From positions 124,001 through 188,000 of the forward strand of contig CAWIUG010000045.1 in the NCBI GenBank assembly GCA_963839165.1: a stretch of 64,000 nucleotides of DNA. Direction: 5' to 3'. Under the pieces are notes generated by a model that made no database searches, had not been told where the DNA came from, and saw nothing but the letters and a program-made list of their open reading frames with translations. Of the stretch, positions 44,612-53,519 are shown one piece after another. Position 1 is the stretch's first letter. Each line of letters starts with the position of its first letter. The translations under genes and the position numbers were made by a program. This DNA comes from DATFVA01 sp963839165 (lineage in GTDB: Bacteria > Bacteroidota > Ignavibacteria > Ignavibacteriales > Ignavibacteriaceae).

Positions 44612-46795
44612 ATGGTAAACCTAAAAGAACTAAATAAAGATCAAAAATCAGCTGTTGAATACCTTGACGGCCCTCAGATGATAGTAGCAGGGGCCGGATC
44701 AGGAAAAACCAAGGTTTTGACTTACAAAATTGCACATCTTATAGATAAAGGATTTCCAGCCGATTCTATTCTTGCTTTAACTTTTACAAATAAGGCTGCA
44801 AATGAGATGAAAGATAGGATCCGTCAGCTTATAGGCAATAAAGCAGATTCTATATGGATGGGTACATTTCACTCTATCTTTGCGAGGATCCTGAGAATTG
44901 AATCAAAATATATTAATTACGAACATAATTTTTCCATCTATGACGCAGAAGATTCTCTTTCGCTTGTACAAAATATTATATCAAATCTAAATATTGATCT
45001 CGAATCTGTAACCCCAAATTCTGTCAAGCACAGGATCAGTTTTATGAAAAACCATATGCTGATGCCTTCAGAATTCAGAAAAAAGCATAAAGGTGAATTC
45101 ATTGAGGAAAAGATCGCCGATATATATGATGAATATCAGAAGAGGTTAACAGCTAATAACTCAATGGATTTTGAGGATCTGCTCCTTAAGCCTATTGAAT
45201 TGTTTAACTCTAACCTGAAAATACTTAGTAAATACAAAAAGAAATTTGAATATATCCTTGTGGATGAATTCCAGGATACAAATAAAGCTCAGTACGAATT
45301 GATTAAACTGCTGGTTACAAAAGACGGAAAGATCTCGGTTGTAGGAGATGATGCCCAGAGTATCTACAGCTGGCGCGGGGCAAATATCGGCAATATGATT
45401 GATTTTCAGAAAGATTTTCCGAAAAATAAAATATTCAAACTGGAACAGAATTACCGTTCAACCAAAACTATCCTTGCTGCAGCTGATTCGGTTATTAAAC
45501 ATAACAAGGAGCAGCTGATTAAGACCTTATGGACAGAAAATAATGACGGTGAACTGCTTACTCTCGTTAAATGTGCCGATGAGAAGGATGAAGCATTTCA
45601 GATTGCCAGGTTTATAAAACAAGAGATTTCAAAACGGAAGTTGTCGCTTAAGGATTTTGGAATACTATACAGGACTAATGCACAGTCTCGTGCTCTGGAA
45701 GATATTTTTAGGAGAGAGAAGATCCCTTATACTATTGTCGGAGGTATCGAATTCTATAAGAGGAAAGAGGTAAAAGATATTGTAGCCTATCTCAGGGTCC
45801 TAGCCAATCAGGAGGATGAGGAAAGCTTATTAAGAATTATGAATTTTCCTCAGAGAGGAATAGGAAGTACGACAATAAAAAGAATGACATCTTTTGCACG
45901 TAAGCACGAGATATCTTTATTTGAAACGATGACAAGGGTATTCGAAGTTATTGATATTAAAGAGAGAATACAGAAGAACGTAAAGGGTTTCAAGATCCTG
46001 CTGGATAAATATATAGAGTTGAAGGACAAATTGTCGGTAGGTGAACTTTCCAGAGCTCTTGTTGATGAACTTGGGGTTCTTAGGATGTTTAAAGAAGAGA
46101 ATACTCCTGAATCTCTTGCCCGTTGGGAGAATATAAACGAACTGCTCTCCGCGTTAAGTGATTTCTCGAATTCGAACGACGATGCTAAGCTTGAACAATA
46201 CCTGGAAGATGTATCTCTGGTTGCTGATATTGATATGTATGAAGATGAGAAGAATGTTGTTACAATGATGACTATTCACAGCGCTAAAGGACTTGAATTC
46301 CCAATTGTCTTTGTCACAGGCTGTGAAGAGGATATCTTTCCGCTTTCAAACCGCTTCAGTACTGAAGCTACTGTTGAGGAGGAAAGAAGATTATTCTATG
46401 TGGCCGTTACCCGGGCAAAACAAAAAGTGTATATCTCACATGCAAGAAGTCGTTACCGTTTCGGCGAAGTTGCCTACCAGAGCCGCTCAAGATTTATAGA
46501 TGAACTGGAACCTGCTACTTTTACTGAAGTGAATGGAGGAATTGGAAGAAAATCTTCTAACCGCAAGTCGAAGAAAGAAATGTATTATGAATATTTTGAG
46601 AATGTTGATTATGAAGACTTTAACCAGGATAGCCGGGCTTTAAGACCCGGAAGCAAGGTTATGCACGATAAATTCGGTTTGGGTAGGGTTACACAGGTAA
46701 CGGGATCCGGAGATATGCAGAAGGCAACCGTGATTTTTGAAGGTAATAACATTAAACAGCTTATGCTGAAATTTGCTAAGCTTAAAGTTTTATAA
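44612..46795 (+). CDS. UvrD/PcrA-type ATP-dependent DNA helicase
   Basis: A 727-residue superfamily 1A helicase for DNA repair and replication. Walker A 'GAGSGKTKVLTY', 'ALTFTNKAANEMKDRI', Walker B 'YILVDEFQDTNKAQ', 'VVGDDAQSIYSWRGA', 'LEQNYRSTKTIL' and 'TIHSAKGLEFPIVFVTGCEEDIFP' give motifs I to VI in order. The C-terminal 'GSKVMHDKFGLGRVTQV' is the PcrA/UvrD Tudor-like RNA-polymerase-binding domain. ATG 44612 begins the homology; an upstream ATG-less extension to 44531 would run through the palindrome and is rejected. Confidence 0.94.
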   Translation: MVNLKELNKDQKSAVEYLDGPQMIVAGAGSGKTKVLTYKIAHLIDKGFPADSILALTFTNKAANEMKDRIRQLIGNKADSIWMGTFHSIFARILRIESKYINYEHNFSIYDAEDSLSLVQNIISNLNIDLESVTPNSVKHRISFMKNHMLMPSEFRKKHKGEFIEEKIADIYDEYQKRLTANNSMDFEDLLLKPIELFNSNLKILSKYKKKFEYILVDEFQDTNKAQYELIKLLVTKDGKISVVGDDAQSIYSWRGANIGNMIDFQKDFPKNKIFKLEQNYRSTKTILAAADSVIKHNKEQLIKTLWTENNDGELLTLVKCADEKDEAFQIARFIKQEISKRKLSLKDFGILYRTNAQSRALEDIFRREKIPYTIVGGIEFYKRKEVKDIVAYLRVLANQEDEESLLRIMNFPQRGIGSTTIKRMTSFARKHEISLFETMTRVFEVIDIKERIQKNVKGFKILLDKYIELKDKLSVGELSRALVDELGVLRMFKEENTPESLARWENINELLSALSDFSNSNDDAKLEQYLEDVSLVADIDMYEDEKNVVTMMTIHSAKGLEFPIVFVTGCEEDIFPLSNRFSTEATVEEERRLFYVAVTRAKQKVYISHARSRYRFGEVAYQSRSRFIDELEPATFTEVNGGIGRKSSNRKSKKEMYYEYFENVDYEDFNQDSRALRPGSKVMHDKFGLGRVTQVTGSGDMQKATVIFEGNNIKQLMLKFAKLKVL

Positions 46796-46842
46796 GTACT
46801 GAAACTAATTTGAAGATAAGATTGAAGAAGGAGATGGAAGAG

Positions 46843-48222
46843 ATGTCAATTGCACCAAAGAAGCTTGCAATATTAGTGGGTGGTGGTCCTGCACCCGGTA
46901 TCAATAGTGTGATAGGAGCGGCAACAATAAGGGCGGGACTTGAAGGTATTGAGGTAATTGGGATCAAGGATGGTTTCAAATGGCTCATGCAGGGGGATAT
47001 TACTCATGTAAAAAATTTGACTATCCAGAACGTCAGCCGTATCCATTTCCGTGGAGGATCATACATAGGGATCTCCAGATCAAACCCAACGAAGGATAAA
47101 AAACACCTCGAGAACACTGTAACCTCGCTTCTGAGGCTGAACGTTGATAAACTTATCACCATAGGAGGTGATGACACAGCATATAGCGCTCTTAAGGTTG
47201 ATGAAATGGCTGCTGGAAGAATTAAAGTTGTTCATGTACCAAAAACTATTGATAATGATCTGGATCTGCCTCACGGTATACCTACTTTCGGATTTCAAAC
47301 CGCACGTCATATAGGCGTTGAGGTGGTGAAGAATCTGATGGTAGATGCCCAGACTACCTCACGCTGGTATTTTGTTGTTTCAATGGGAAGAAAAGCCGGG
47401 CACCTTGCCCTTGGTATCGGTAAAGCTGCAGGTGCAACATTAACCGTAATTCCAGAGGAATTTCCTGGTCCAACAATTAAATTGTCGCACATGGTTGATG
47501 TGCTGGTTGGAGCAATAGTTAAAAGAATCAGTTACGGAAAATCAGATGGAGTTGCTATCCTCGCTGAAGGTCTCGTTGAACATCTTGGCCAGGATGATCT
47601 GCAGGCACTTGTTGACGTTGAAAGAGATGCTCACGATAATATCCGGATTGCAGAAATAAATTTTGGTGAGATATTAAAGTACAAAGTGCAGGAAAAGCTA
47701 AAAACCTATAATCTTAAAACAACGATAGTTGCGAAAAATATCGGTTACGAACTTCGCTGCGCCGATCCCATACCTTTTGATATGGAATATACAAGGGACT
47801 TAGGATTTTCTGCTGCACAGTTTATGCTTAATGGAGGTTCGGGAGCTATGGTATCCATTCAGAATGGTCATTTTGTTCCTTTATTCTTCAAAGATATCCT
47901 TGATCCGCTTACAGGAAAAACAAAAGTCAGAATGGTTGATCCCTCATCCGAAACTTTCTATATCGCTCGTCGTTATATGCTGAGATTAAACCAGGCTGAT
48001 TTCGAAGATCCACATGAACTTGCTAAGTATGCGGCTACCTGTGGTATTTCTCTGGATGAATTCCGAAATCAGTTTTATTATCTTATTGAAAATGACAGGC
48101 TTTATAAAAACCTTGAGAATGGAAAATTCAGTCTGCCTGCAACTGAAACTAACAAAGCTTTTCTTTCTGGTGAGAAGGACGCAAATGATCAGGAAGAAAT
48201 AAACGATATACTGCCCCATTAG
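46843..48222 (+). CDS. 6-phosphofructokinase, probably pyrophosphate-dependent
   Basis: A 459-residue enzyme phosphorylating fructose 6-phosphate. Motifs are 'LVGGGPAPGINSVI', 'GGDDT' (108-112) and 'PKTIDND' (133-139). In the ATP-dependent enzymes these read GGDGS and PGTIDND; the aspartate and lysine here are the established markers of pyrophosphate-dependent PFKs. The length also fits the longer PPi-type clade. AGAAGGAG (46826-46833) is well spaced to ATG 46843 but abuts the ATG at 46834. PPi use would make glycolysis reversible at this step. Confidence 0.88.
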   Translation: MSIAPKKLAILVGGGPAPGINSVIGAATIRAGLEGIEVIGIKDGFKWLMQGDITHVKNLTIQNVSRIHFRGGSYIGISRSNPTKDKKHLENTVTSLLRLNVDKLITIGGDDTAYSALKVDEMAAGRIKVVHVPKTIDNDLDLPHGIPTFGFQTARHIGVEVVKNLMVDAQTTSRWYFVVSMGRKAGHLALGIGKAAGATLTVIPEEFPGPTIKLSHMVDVLVGAIVKRISYGKSDGVAILAEGLVEHLGQDDLQALVDVERDAHDNIRIAEINFGEILKYKVQEKLKTYNLKTTIVAKNIGYELRCADPIPFDMEYTRDLGFSAAQFMLNGGSGAMVSIQNGHFVPLFFKDILDPLTGKTKVRMVDPSSETFYIARRYMLRLNQADFEDPHELAKYAATCGISLDEFRNQFYYLIENDRLYKNLENGKFSLPATETNKAFLSGEKDANDQEEINDILPH

Positions 48223-48227
48223 TGTAA

Positions 48228-48300
48228 GAGGCTGTCTCTGAATTCTGAAATAGTCAACCTGAACTGGTTTCAGGTTCTATCTTGATCTTGAGACAGCCTC
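48228..48300. repeat. Two-stem inverted repeat in a convergent gap
   Basis: Perfect 11-base terminal repeats GAGGCTGTCTC (48228-48238) and GAGACAGCCTC (48290-48300) enclose an inner hairpin AACCTGAA...TTCAGGTT (48256-48276). It starts 6 bases after the PFK stop and ends 3 bases before the next (minus-strand) gene's stop. It may serve as a bidirectional terminator, but the ends also resemble miniature mobile-element or transposon termini. No T-run is present. Confidence 0.6.
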
Positions 48301-48302
48301 CG

Positions 48303-48416
48303 TCATTTCTTTTTCCTTTCGGATTTCATCACCCGTGTAAAACAATAGCTTGTAAGAATGAAAATACATCCCCAGGCAATTGATATAAAAATAATTCCCT
48401 CTGTTGATAATCCCAT
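48303..48416 (-). CDS. MetS-like single-helix subunit of the sodium symporter
   Basis: A 37-residue protein starting 'MGLSTEGIIFISIAWGCIF', one membrane helix and a basic tail 'MKSERKKK'. It resembles MetS and the small NSS partner proteins of methionine/alanine importers. GGAGG five bases upstream of the ATG makes translation credible. It is the last gene of the transporter operon, one base after the stop of the 50-residue gene. Confidence 0.7.
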   Translation of the reverse strand: MGLSTEGIIFISIAWGCIFILTSYCFTRVMKSERKKK

Positions 48417-48417
48417 A

Positions 48418-48570
48418 CTAACCTCCAGATTCTTTTGAATATTCCCTCTGTAGTCCTTCACCTGCATGATTAGACCAGGCTTTTCTTACCATCAAAAGAA
48501 TGAGAAGGGCTATTATAAACATAAGGATACGCGATCCCCATATATAAGGTATATTTTCAGCCTGTAGCAT
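48418..48570 (-). CDS. Small membrane protein encoded with the sodium symporter
   Basis: A 50-residue protein, 'MLQAENIPYIWGSRILMFI...' with one membrane helix ('ILMFIIALLILLMV') and a polar C-terminus. I take ATG 48570; the frame is open further upstream into the transporter gene but has no reason to be used there. It overlaps the transporter 3' end by 14 bases, suggesting coupling. The family is not one I can name; with the 37-residue gene it forms a pair of tiny membrane partners. Confidence 0.6.
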   Translation of the reverse strand: MLQAENIPYIWGSRILMFIIALLILLMVRKAWSNHAGEGLQREYSKESGG

Positions 48571-49996
48571 TCGATAACAGAAAAATGGGAATTGCATCAT
48601 TTATCAGCCACCATAGCATAATTACAAGCAGCACCAAAGGGGTTACGAATTTCATTATATAATAAAATATTCTGGGAATCTTAAAATCCCCTCCGGCATT
48701 CATTTCATCCCATGCCTTGTCAGAACCAAATACCCACATAAAAAGAACTGTTTCAATGAAGGCAAAAACTACCAGCCCGAAGGTTCCCGCCCAGTAATCC
48801 ATTTCATCAAGGAAACCGAATTTTAGGAAGAAAACCACAAACTGCACTGCAATCAGCACTGTAATTCCAAGTGTTATAACTGCTTTTTTCCTGTCCATAC
48901 CGAATTCATCTTCAAGGAATGCAACCACCGGCTGACCCATGGCAACAGATGATGTTATTCCTGCAAAAAAGAGGAGTAAAAACCAGAGGAATCCGAATAA
49001 TGCTCCGAGAGGAATTTTTTGGAAAATCAGAGGCATTGAAACAAAACCCAGATCAAAAGCCCCTCCCTGGGCGAAAGCTTTAGTTGCATCCAAACCGAAA
49101 AACGCAACTGCAACCGGTATAGCTATAGATGCGCCAAGGACTACTTCGGCAAATTCATTTGTAGCTGCTGTAGTTAAACCTGAAAGGGCTATATCATCTT
49201 TCGGTTTGAGGTAACTTGCATATGCATGTATTGTGCCCATCCCTACAGATAAAGTAAAGAATATTTGTCCTGCCGCCGCGAGCCAGATTGTCGGATTTGA
49301 TAGTTTTGAAAAATCAGGATTCCATATAAAAGCAAAACCATTCTCAACGCTGTTTTGGGGAAGAGCCGGGTTAGGTGTTCCGAGGGTGATGATCCTCACC
49401 GCAAGGATTACTCCGAAAATAAGAAGGAGCGGCATCGCTATCTTAGCAAGTTTTTCAATACCCTTTGATATGCCCTTAAATAATATCCAGAAATTAACGG
49501 CAAATGTTAGAAGCATGAGTAAATATGCCGGAAGTAAGCTGCTGAAATGTGTTCCTGTTTCACGTCCCTGATAGCTGTATAAGAAGTTCCGCATTGTACT
49601 GGCTGTATTCTCATCGAAGTACATCCTTGAAACAGAAAAAATGCTGAAACCGAGAGTCCAGGATTCGATATAAGTATAGTAGATAAGAATCGTCATGGAG
49701 ATGAAAAGTCCCAGAGCGCCGAAATATTTTGCCATCTTGTTCTTCCAGATTACATCAAACATCCCCGGCGCGCTTCCGTGACGATATTTTCCGCCATGCC
49801 GCCCGATTCCCCACTCAATCCACATCAGGGGAATACCCAGGATAAGGAAAAAGATGAAATATGGAATCATAAACGCCCCGCCGCCATTTTGGGCAGCTTG
49901 TACAGGAAATCGAAGGAAATTTCCCAGGCCGACGGCATTTCCCGCTACAGCTAGGATTAATCCTAATCTTAGTTCCCCATTGTTCCCGCTCTCCAT
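48557..49996 (-). CDS. Sodium-dependent neurotransmitter-symporter family (NSS/SNF) transporter
   Basis: A 479-residue membrane protein of about eleven to twelve helices that imports amino acids with sodium. The first helix 'RLGLILAVAGNAVGLGNFLRFPVQAAQNGGGAF' matches the Na+ and substrate site of LeuT-like proteins, and 'FFTLSVGMGTIHAYASYL' corresponds to helix 6. 'LLLFFAGITSSVAMGQPVVAFLEDEF' contains the second sodium-site serine pair. Substrate is unassigned. It leads a three-gene minus-strand operon with two very small membrane proteins. Confidence 0.93.
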   Translation of the reverse strand: MESGNNGELRLGLILAVAGNAVGLGNFLRFPVQAAQNGGGAFMIPYFIFFLILGIPLMWIEWGIGRHGGKYRHGSAPGMFDVIWKNKMAKYFGALGLFISMTILIYYTYIESWTLGFSIFSVSRMYFDENTASTMRNFLYSYQGRETGTHFSSLLPAYLLMLLTFAVNFWILFKGISKGIEKLAKIAMPLLLIFGVILAVRIITLGTPNPALPQNSVENGFAFIWNPDFSKLSNPTIWLAAAGQIFFTLSVGMGTIHAYASYLKPKDDIALSGLTTAATNEFAEVVLGASIAIPVAVAFFGLDATKAFAQGGAFDLGFVSMPLIFQKIPLGALFGFLWFLLLFFAGITSSVAMGQPVVAFLEDEFGMDRKKAVITLGITVLIAVQFVVFFLKFGFLDEMDYWAGTFGLVVFAFIETVLFMWVFGSDKAWDEMNAGGDFKIPRIFYYIMKFVTPLVLLVIMLWWLINDAIPIFLLSNATG

Positions 49997-50231
49997 TTTC
50001 CGGCATTTAACCTCCGTAGAAGTATGAACTATAAAATTTGAAGTAGAATATGAAAACTTTAATAATTAATATCAAATGAATTTCTATTTTTATTTTAGCA
50101 AAGCTTATATTATTTCAACACTGATAACCGGCTGAAAAATGACAATATATGACCTGGTTCACTAGCAGCAATAATAAATTTTAATTTTATTAAATTAGCA
50201 CCTGAAATAACAACATTTGAGGATTACATAA

Positions 50232-50864
50232 ATGGCTAAGAACTTCGTATCCAACAAGGATGAAACGGTTAGGATGTTCGAAAGTGATTTCATGGAGGTT
50301 TTTTCACGTGTTCATTTCTCCGTTCCGTTATTCATTTATCTGCCTGTAGTTCTCTATTTCTTATATAGAGCTGTTTACCTCTATGAACAGTCCGCCATAA
50401 CCATACTGACTTTAGCAATATTCGGAATTGCTGTATGGACCCTTACAGAGTACACACTTCACAGGTTTATTTTCCATTTCGAGTTTAAATCAGAGCTCGG
50501 GGCAAAAATACATTTTATTTTTCATGGGGTTCATCATGATTATCCTAATGATTCAAGGCGGCTTGTGATGCCTCCTTCTGTTAGTGTACCATTGGCAATA
50601 CTCTTTTATTATATATTTTCTTTGATTCTTGGACATATTAACGTAGCTGCTTTCTTTGTAGGTTTTATTCTCGGGTATCTCGCCTATGATATGACCCATT
50701 ATGCCATCCATCATTTCAATATGCATAACAGGTTCTGGCTTGCTATTAAAAATCATCACATGATGCATCACTACATGGATTCCACAAAAGGTTTTGGTGT
50801 GAGCTCTCCTGTATGGGATGAAGTTATGGGTACAAATTTTCCAAAGAAAGATACCATTCAATAA
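50232..50864 (+). CDS. Fatty acid hydroxylase/sterol desaturase superfamily protein
   Basis: A 210-residue membrane enzyme with three to four helices and the di-iron histidine clusters 'HRFIFHFE', 'HFIFHGVHHDYPND' and 'HYAIHHFN ... KNHHMMHHY'. The order and the short length are like the catalytic domain of FA2H, which adds a 2-hydroxyl to fatty acids in sphingolipids or ceramide-like lipids. Bacteroidota make such lipids, so hydroxylation of a membrane lipid acyl chain is the natural inference. It ends 11 bases before a receiver-domain gene. Confidence 0.88.
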   Translation: MAKNFVSNKDETVRMFESDFMEVFSRVHFSVPLFIYLPVVLYFLYRAVYLYEQSAITILTLAIFGIAVWTLTEYTLHRFIFHFEFKSELGAKIHFIFHGVHHDYPNDSRRLVMPPSVSVPLAILFYYIFSLILGHINVAAFFVGFILGYLAYDMTHYAIHHFNMHNRFWLAIKNHHMMHHYMDSTKGFGVSSPVWDEVMGTNFPKKDTIQ

Positions 50865-50875
50865 TCTGGTAGTAT

Positions 50876-51295
50876 ATGGTTTTCCCTCTTATTTTTGACG
50901 CTGGATCCGGGAAAGAACGAAAAAAAATATTAATTGTTGAGGATAATACTGAAACCCAGCTGATCCTTAAGATCTATCTCAGGGATTATTATGAAATAGA
51001 CACGGTTTCTGATGCCGCTGAAGCACTGAAAAATATCAGGAAATATAAATATGATCTTATTATCCTGGATATTAACCTGCCGGGGGAATTGGACGGTAAT
51101 GATGTTATTGTGAGGGTTAAAGGAGATTCCAATCTGCGGTTTGTTCCTATCCTTGTTGTCACCGCCTATGCGTTGAAAGGAGATAGGGAGAAATTCCTTG
51201 CTATGGGTGCCAATGGTTACCTGTCCAAACCGGTTGATAAAAAAGATATTATCCAGACTACCCTGGAACTAATCGCTTCTTACCCCGTGAGCTAG
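50876..51295 (+). CDS. Single-domain response regulator (CheY-like)
   Basis: A 139-residue receiver without output domain. The acidic pocket is 'ILIVEDNTET', the phospho-acceptor aspartate is in 'LIILDINLPGELDGND', the switch threonine in 'VVTAYALKG' and the lysine in 'YLSKPVDKK'. It probably conveys a signal from a kinase (perhaps the multi-PAS protein at 62029) to the exopolysaccharide genes; that link is only positional. A 204-base gap without further genes follows. Confidence 0.9.
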   Translation: MVFPLIFDAGSGKERKKILIVEDNTETQLILKIYLRDYYEIDTVSDAAEALKNIRKYKYDLIILDINLPGELDGNDVIVRVKGDSNLRFVPILVVTAYALKGDREKFLAMGANGYLSKPVDKKDIIQTTLELIASYPVS

Positions 51296-51499
51296 CTGCT
51301 TTCTCTATTTTTTCACATAACTTTACCTTCCTGCAGGTATTATGATGCCTGAATCACAGTTTGTTGCATTATAATACATACCTTTACCCATGTCTCTGTT
51401 TAGTTCAGACTATACCCGTAAGAAATTTAATATTAGAGGTTTAAGCACTATTAAAACCGGCATAATATTTGGCAATTTCAATGAAAACCTTCGTGGTAC

Positions 51500-52237
51500 A
51501 TGCAAAATAATGTAAAATTGATATCCTCTGGGATAAGTTTAATAGATGAGGGATGGGGCGGACTTTACAAAGCTTCCAACTATCTTCTTATCGGCGGTCA
51601 TAAATCCGGTAAAACAAACTTCGGATTGAGATTTGTACTTGAGGGTGCAGCACATAATGAACGCTGTCTCTATTTTACCAGCAGAACTCATGAAGAGGTT
51701 ACAGCACAGACTGACTGGATGAATCTAAATCAAATGGATTTGATTAGTTCAAGACTTGTTAAGGTCGTCAGGGTAGTTCCGCCTGACAGAGATTTTTCGT
51801 CGAACACTCCGGATCAGGATCTGGCGGATTATTTTGATGATGTTATAAATACAATTAACGAATATTATCCTTCCAGGGTAGTTTTTGATGAGATAACGTC
51901 TTTCATCGGTTTTAAAGATGATACATTGCTGGAATTAATACTTGATAAATTTAAACATAATCTCGAAAGCCATAACATAACAAGTATCATTATCTCAGCA
52001 GAACCCGTCACAGATGCAATGTCAGCTTTGCTTCAGCATCTGGCAGATGTAAGCAACGGGTTAATATATCTTGATAAAGAAATAAATGATTTATATGGTA
52101 CAATATCGCTCCTGCCGTATATTGAACATGAATCAGGTGAACTTAAGTCAAACTACGTCTTTGATAGGGAAAGAGGATTGAAGATTGATCTGTCAGTACT
52201 TGAACATTCCGGGAAAAATAAAAGGGTTAAGTTCTAG
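51500..52237 (+). CDS. RecA/KaiC-like ATPase 1
   Basis: A 245-residue single-domain ATPase. 'LIDEGWGGLYKASNYLLIGG' opens the KaiC/RadA fold, Walker A is G32-T39 ('GGHKSGKT', canonical), and Walker B is in 'RVVFDEITSF'. The catalytic glutamate is in VFDE. No second ATPase domain or DNA-binding domain is seen. KaiC-like proteins of this small type often act in signalling. The paralog follows 44 bases downstream, and both precede polysaccharide genes. Confidence 0.83.
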   Translation: MQNNVKLISSGISLIDEGWGGLYKASNYLLIGGHKSGKTNFGLRFVLEGAAHNERCLYFTSRTHEEVTAQTDWMNLNQMDLISSRLVKVVRVVPPDRDFSSNTPDQDLADYFDDVINTINEYYPSRVVFDEITSFIGFKDDTLLELILDKFKHNLESHNITSIIISAEPVTDAMSALLQHLADVSNGLIYLDKEINDLYGTISLLPYIEHESGELKSNYVFDRERGLKIDLSVLEHSGKNKRVKF

Positions 52238-52281
52238 TGTGAAATTGCTGTTGTTAACCAAAAATACGGTGCTGAAATAAA

Positions 52282-53508
52282 ATGAAGAAAAAAATAGAAT
52301 TGGTTTCATCAGGTATTTCGATTGTTGATAATGCCTGGGGAGGATTTTACAGAGGAGGCAGTTATCTGTTAATTGGACCAAGAAAATCCGGAAGGACTTT
52401 GCTTGGACTGCAGTTTGCCAAAGAATGTGTAAAACAGAAAGAGGTTTGTCTTTACTTTACAAGCATGAGGCCGAAGGATCTAATGATACAGGCGGCGTCA
52501 ATAGATTTCGACCTGCAGCAGTATATGAACCGGAACCAGGTAATTGTGGTCCGGGTTGCTCCTCCTTCTGACCTGCAGGAGGTTGAGAACACAGATGAAT
52601 TTCTTGTTGAATACCTCAGGGATATTGTAACTGTTGTAGAACAGTATCAGCCGAATAAAATGATTTTCGACGAACTCACGCCTTTTATAAATTTCGTTAA
52701 CCTCACTCTGCTCCAGGATGTTTTTATTGAAACTACCGAGGCCATAGAAAATCAAAGTGTAACAAGTTTGTTTGTGCTCGGTGATCCCGCAACCCCGGCT
52801 GCAAATTCGATTGCCGATACTATCGCTTTGAATTCTACAGGTATACTGTATCTAAACAAAGAGGAGGATACAGAAGGACTCTCGGGCGGGAAAATAACTA
52901 TTACTCCAAATATAGGGCATACCCAGGGAAAGTTCAGCGCACATTATCAGCTTGAACCTTCTAAAGGAATAATCGATGACTATTCCGGAAAAAAGAAAAC
53001 AAGGACTACTGCTGTGACCGAGTCCGGTCTGCAGTACCAATCGCTGGCGGACCTTGATATCCCTGCTGAAAACTATACTTTTACAAATTTTTATAATCTG
53101 AATGATTTTCAACTTATACTTAATAACCAGATTGCGTTATTTCGAAGCACGGGACAGGTATTTACATTGGTTTCATTCAGGCTTGATCCCGAATCAGAAA
53201 ACGAGGGTCTGCTTACTATAAACCAACTGATGAATATTATCAGGCTTTCTTCTGACCGTAAGGATAAAATCTGCCTTGTCTCTAATAACGTTGTTGTGAT
53301 GGTTACAAAAGAGGATACCAGGACTATCAATAAGTTCATAAGCAGAATAAAAGGCAACCTGCCGCGCAGCGAACCTGAATATCTGGAAAAAGTTGTTCCG
53401 CATATTTCCGTACTCGCTCTGAGGGTTGATGAAACGATTAAAAATGCAGAAGATATGATAAACAGACTAACTTTAAATTCACATACACAAAGTCAGTTTT
53501 TCTTCTGA
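52282..53508 (+). CDS. RecA/KaiC-like ATPase 2 with degenerate P-loop and GGDEF-like C-terminal domain
   Basis: A 408-residue paralog of the previous gene. Residues 1-245 align to it throughout ('SSGISIVDNAWGGFYRGGSYLLIGP'), but Walker A reads G-P-R-K-S-G-R-T at 32-39, with arginine in place of the ATP-binding lysine. After a linker, residues 265-400 form an alpha/beta domain ('FQLILNNQIALFRSTGQVFTLVSFRL...DKICLVSNNVVVMVTKEDTRTINKFISRIK') with the secondary-structure rhythm of a GGDEF domain but no GG[DE]EF motif. I infer a catalytically inert regulatory partner, possibly nucleotide-sensing. It ends 11 bases before the TPR gene. Confidence 0.75.
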   Translation: MKKKIELVSSGISIVDNAWGGFYRGGSYLLIGPRKSGRTLLGLQFAKECVKQKEVCLYFTSMRPKDLMIQAASIDFDLQQYMNRNQVIVVRVAPPSDLQEVENTDEFLVEYLRDIVTVVEQYQPNKMIFDELTPFINFVNLTLLQDVFIETTEAIENQSVTSLFVLGDPATPAANSIADTIALNSTGILYLNKEEDTEGLSGGKITITPNIGHTQGKFSAHYQLEPSKGIIDDYSGKKKTRTTAVTESGLQYQSLADLDIPAENYTFTNFYNLNDFQLILNNQIALFRSTGQVFTLVSFRLDPESENEGLLTINQLMNIIRLSSDRKDKICLVSNNVVVMVTKEDTRTINKFISRIKGNLPRSEPEYLEKVVPHISVLALRVDETIKNAEDMINRLTLNSHTQSQFFF

Positions 53509-53519
53509 TATAAAATGAA

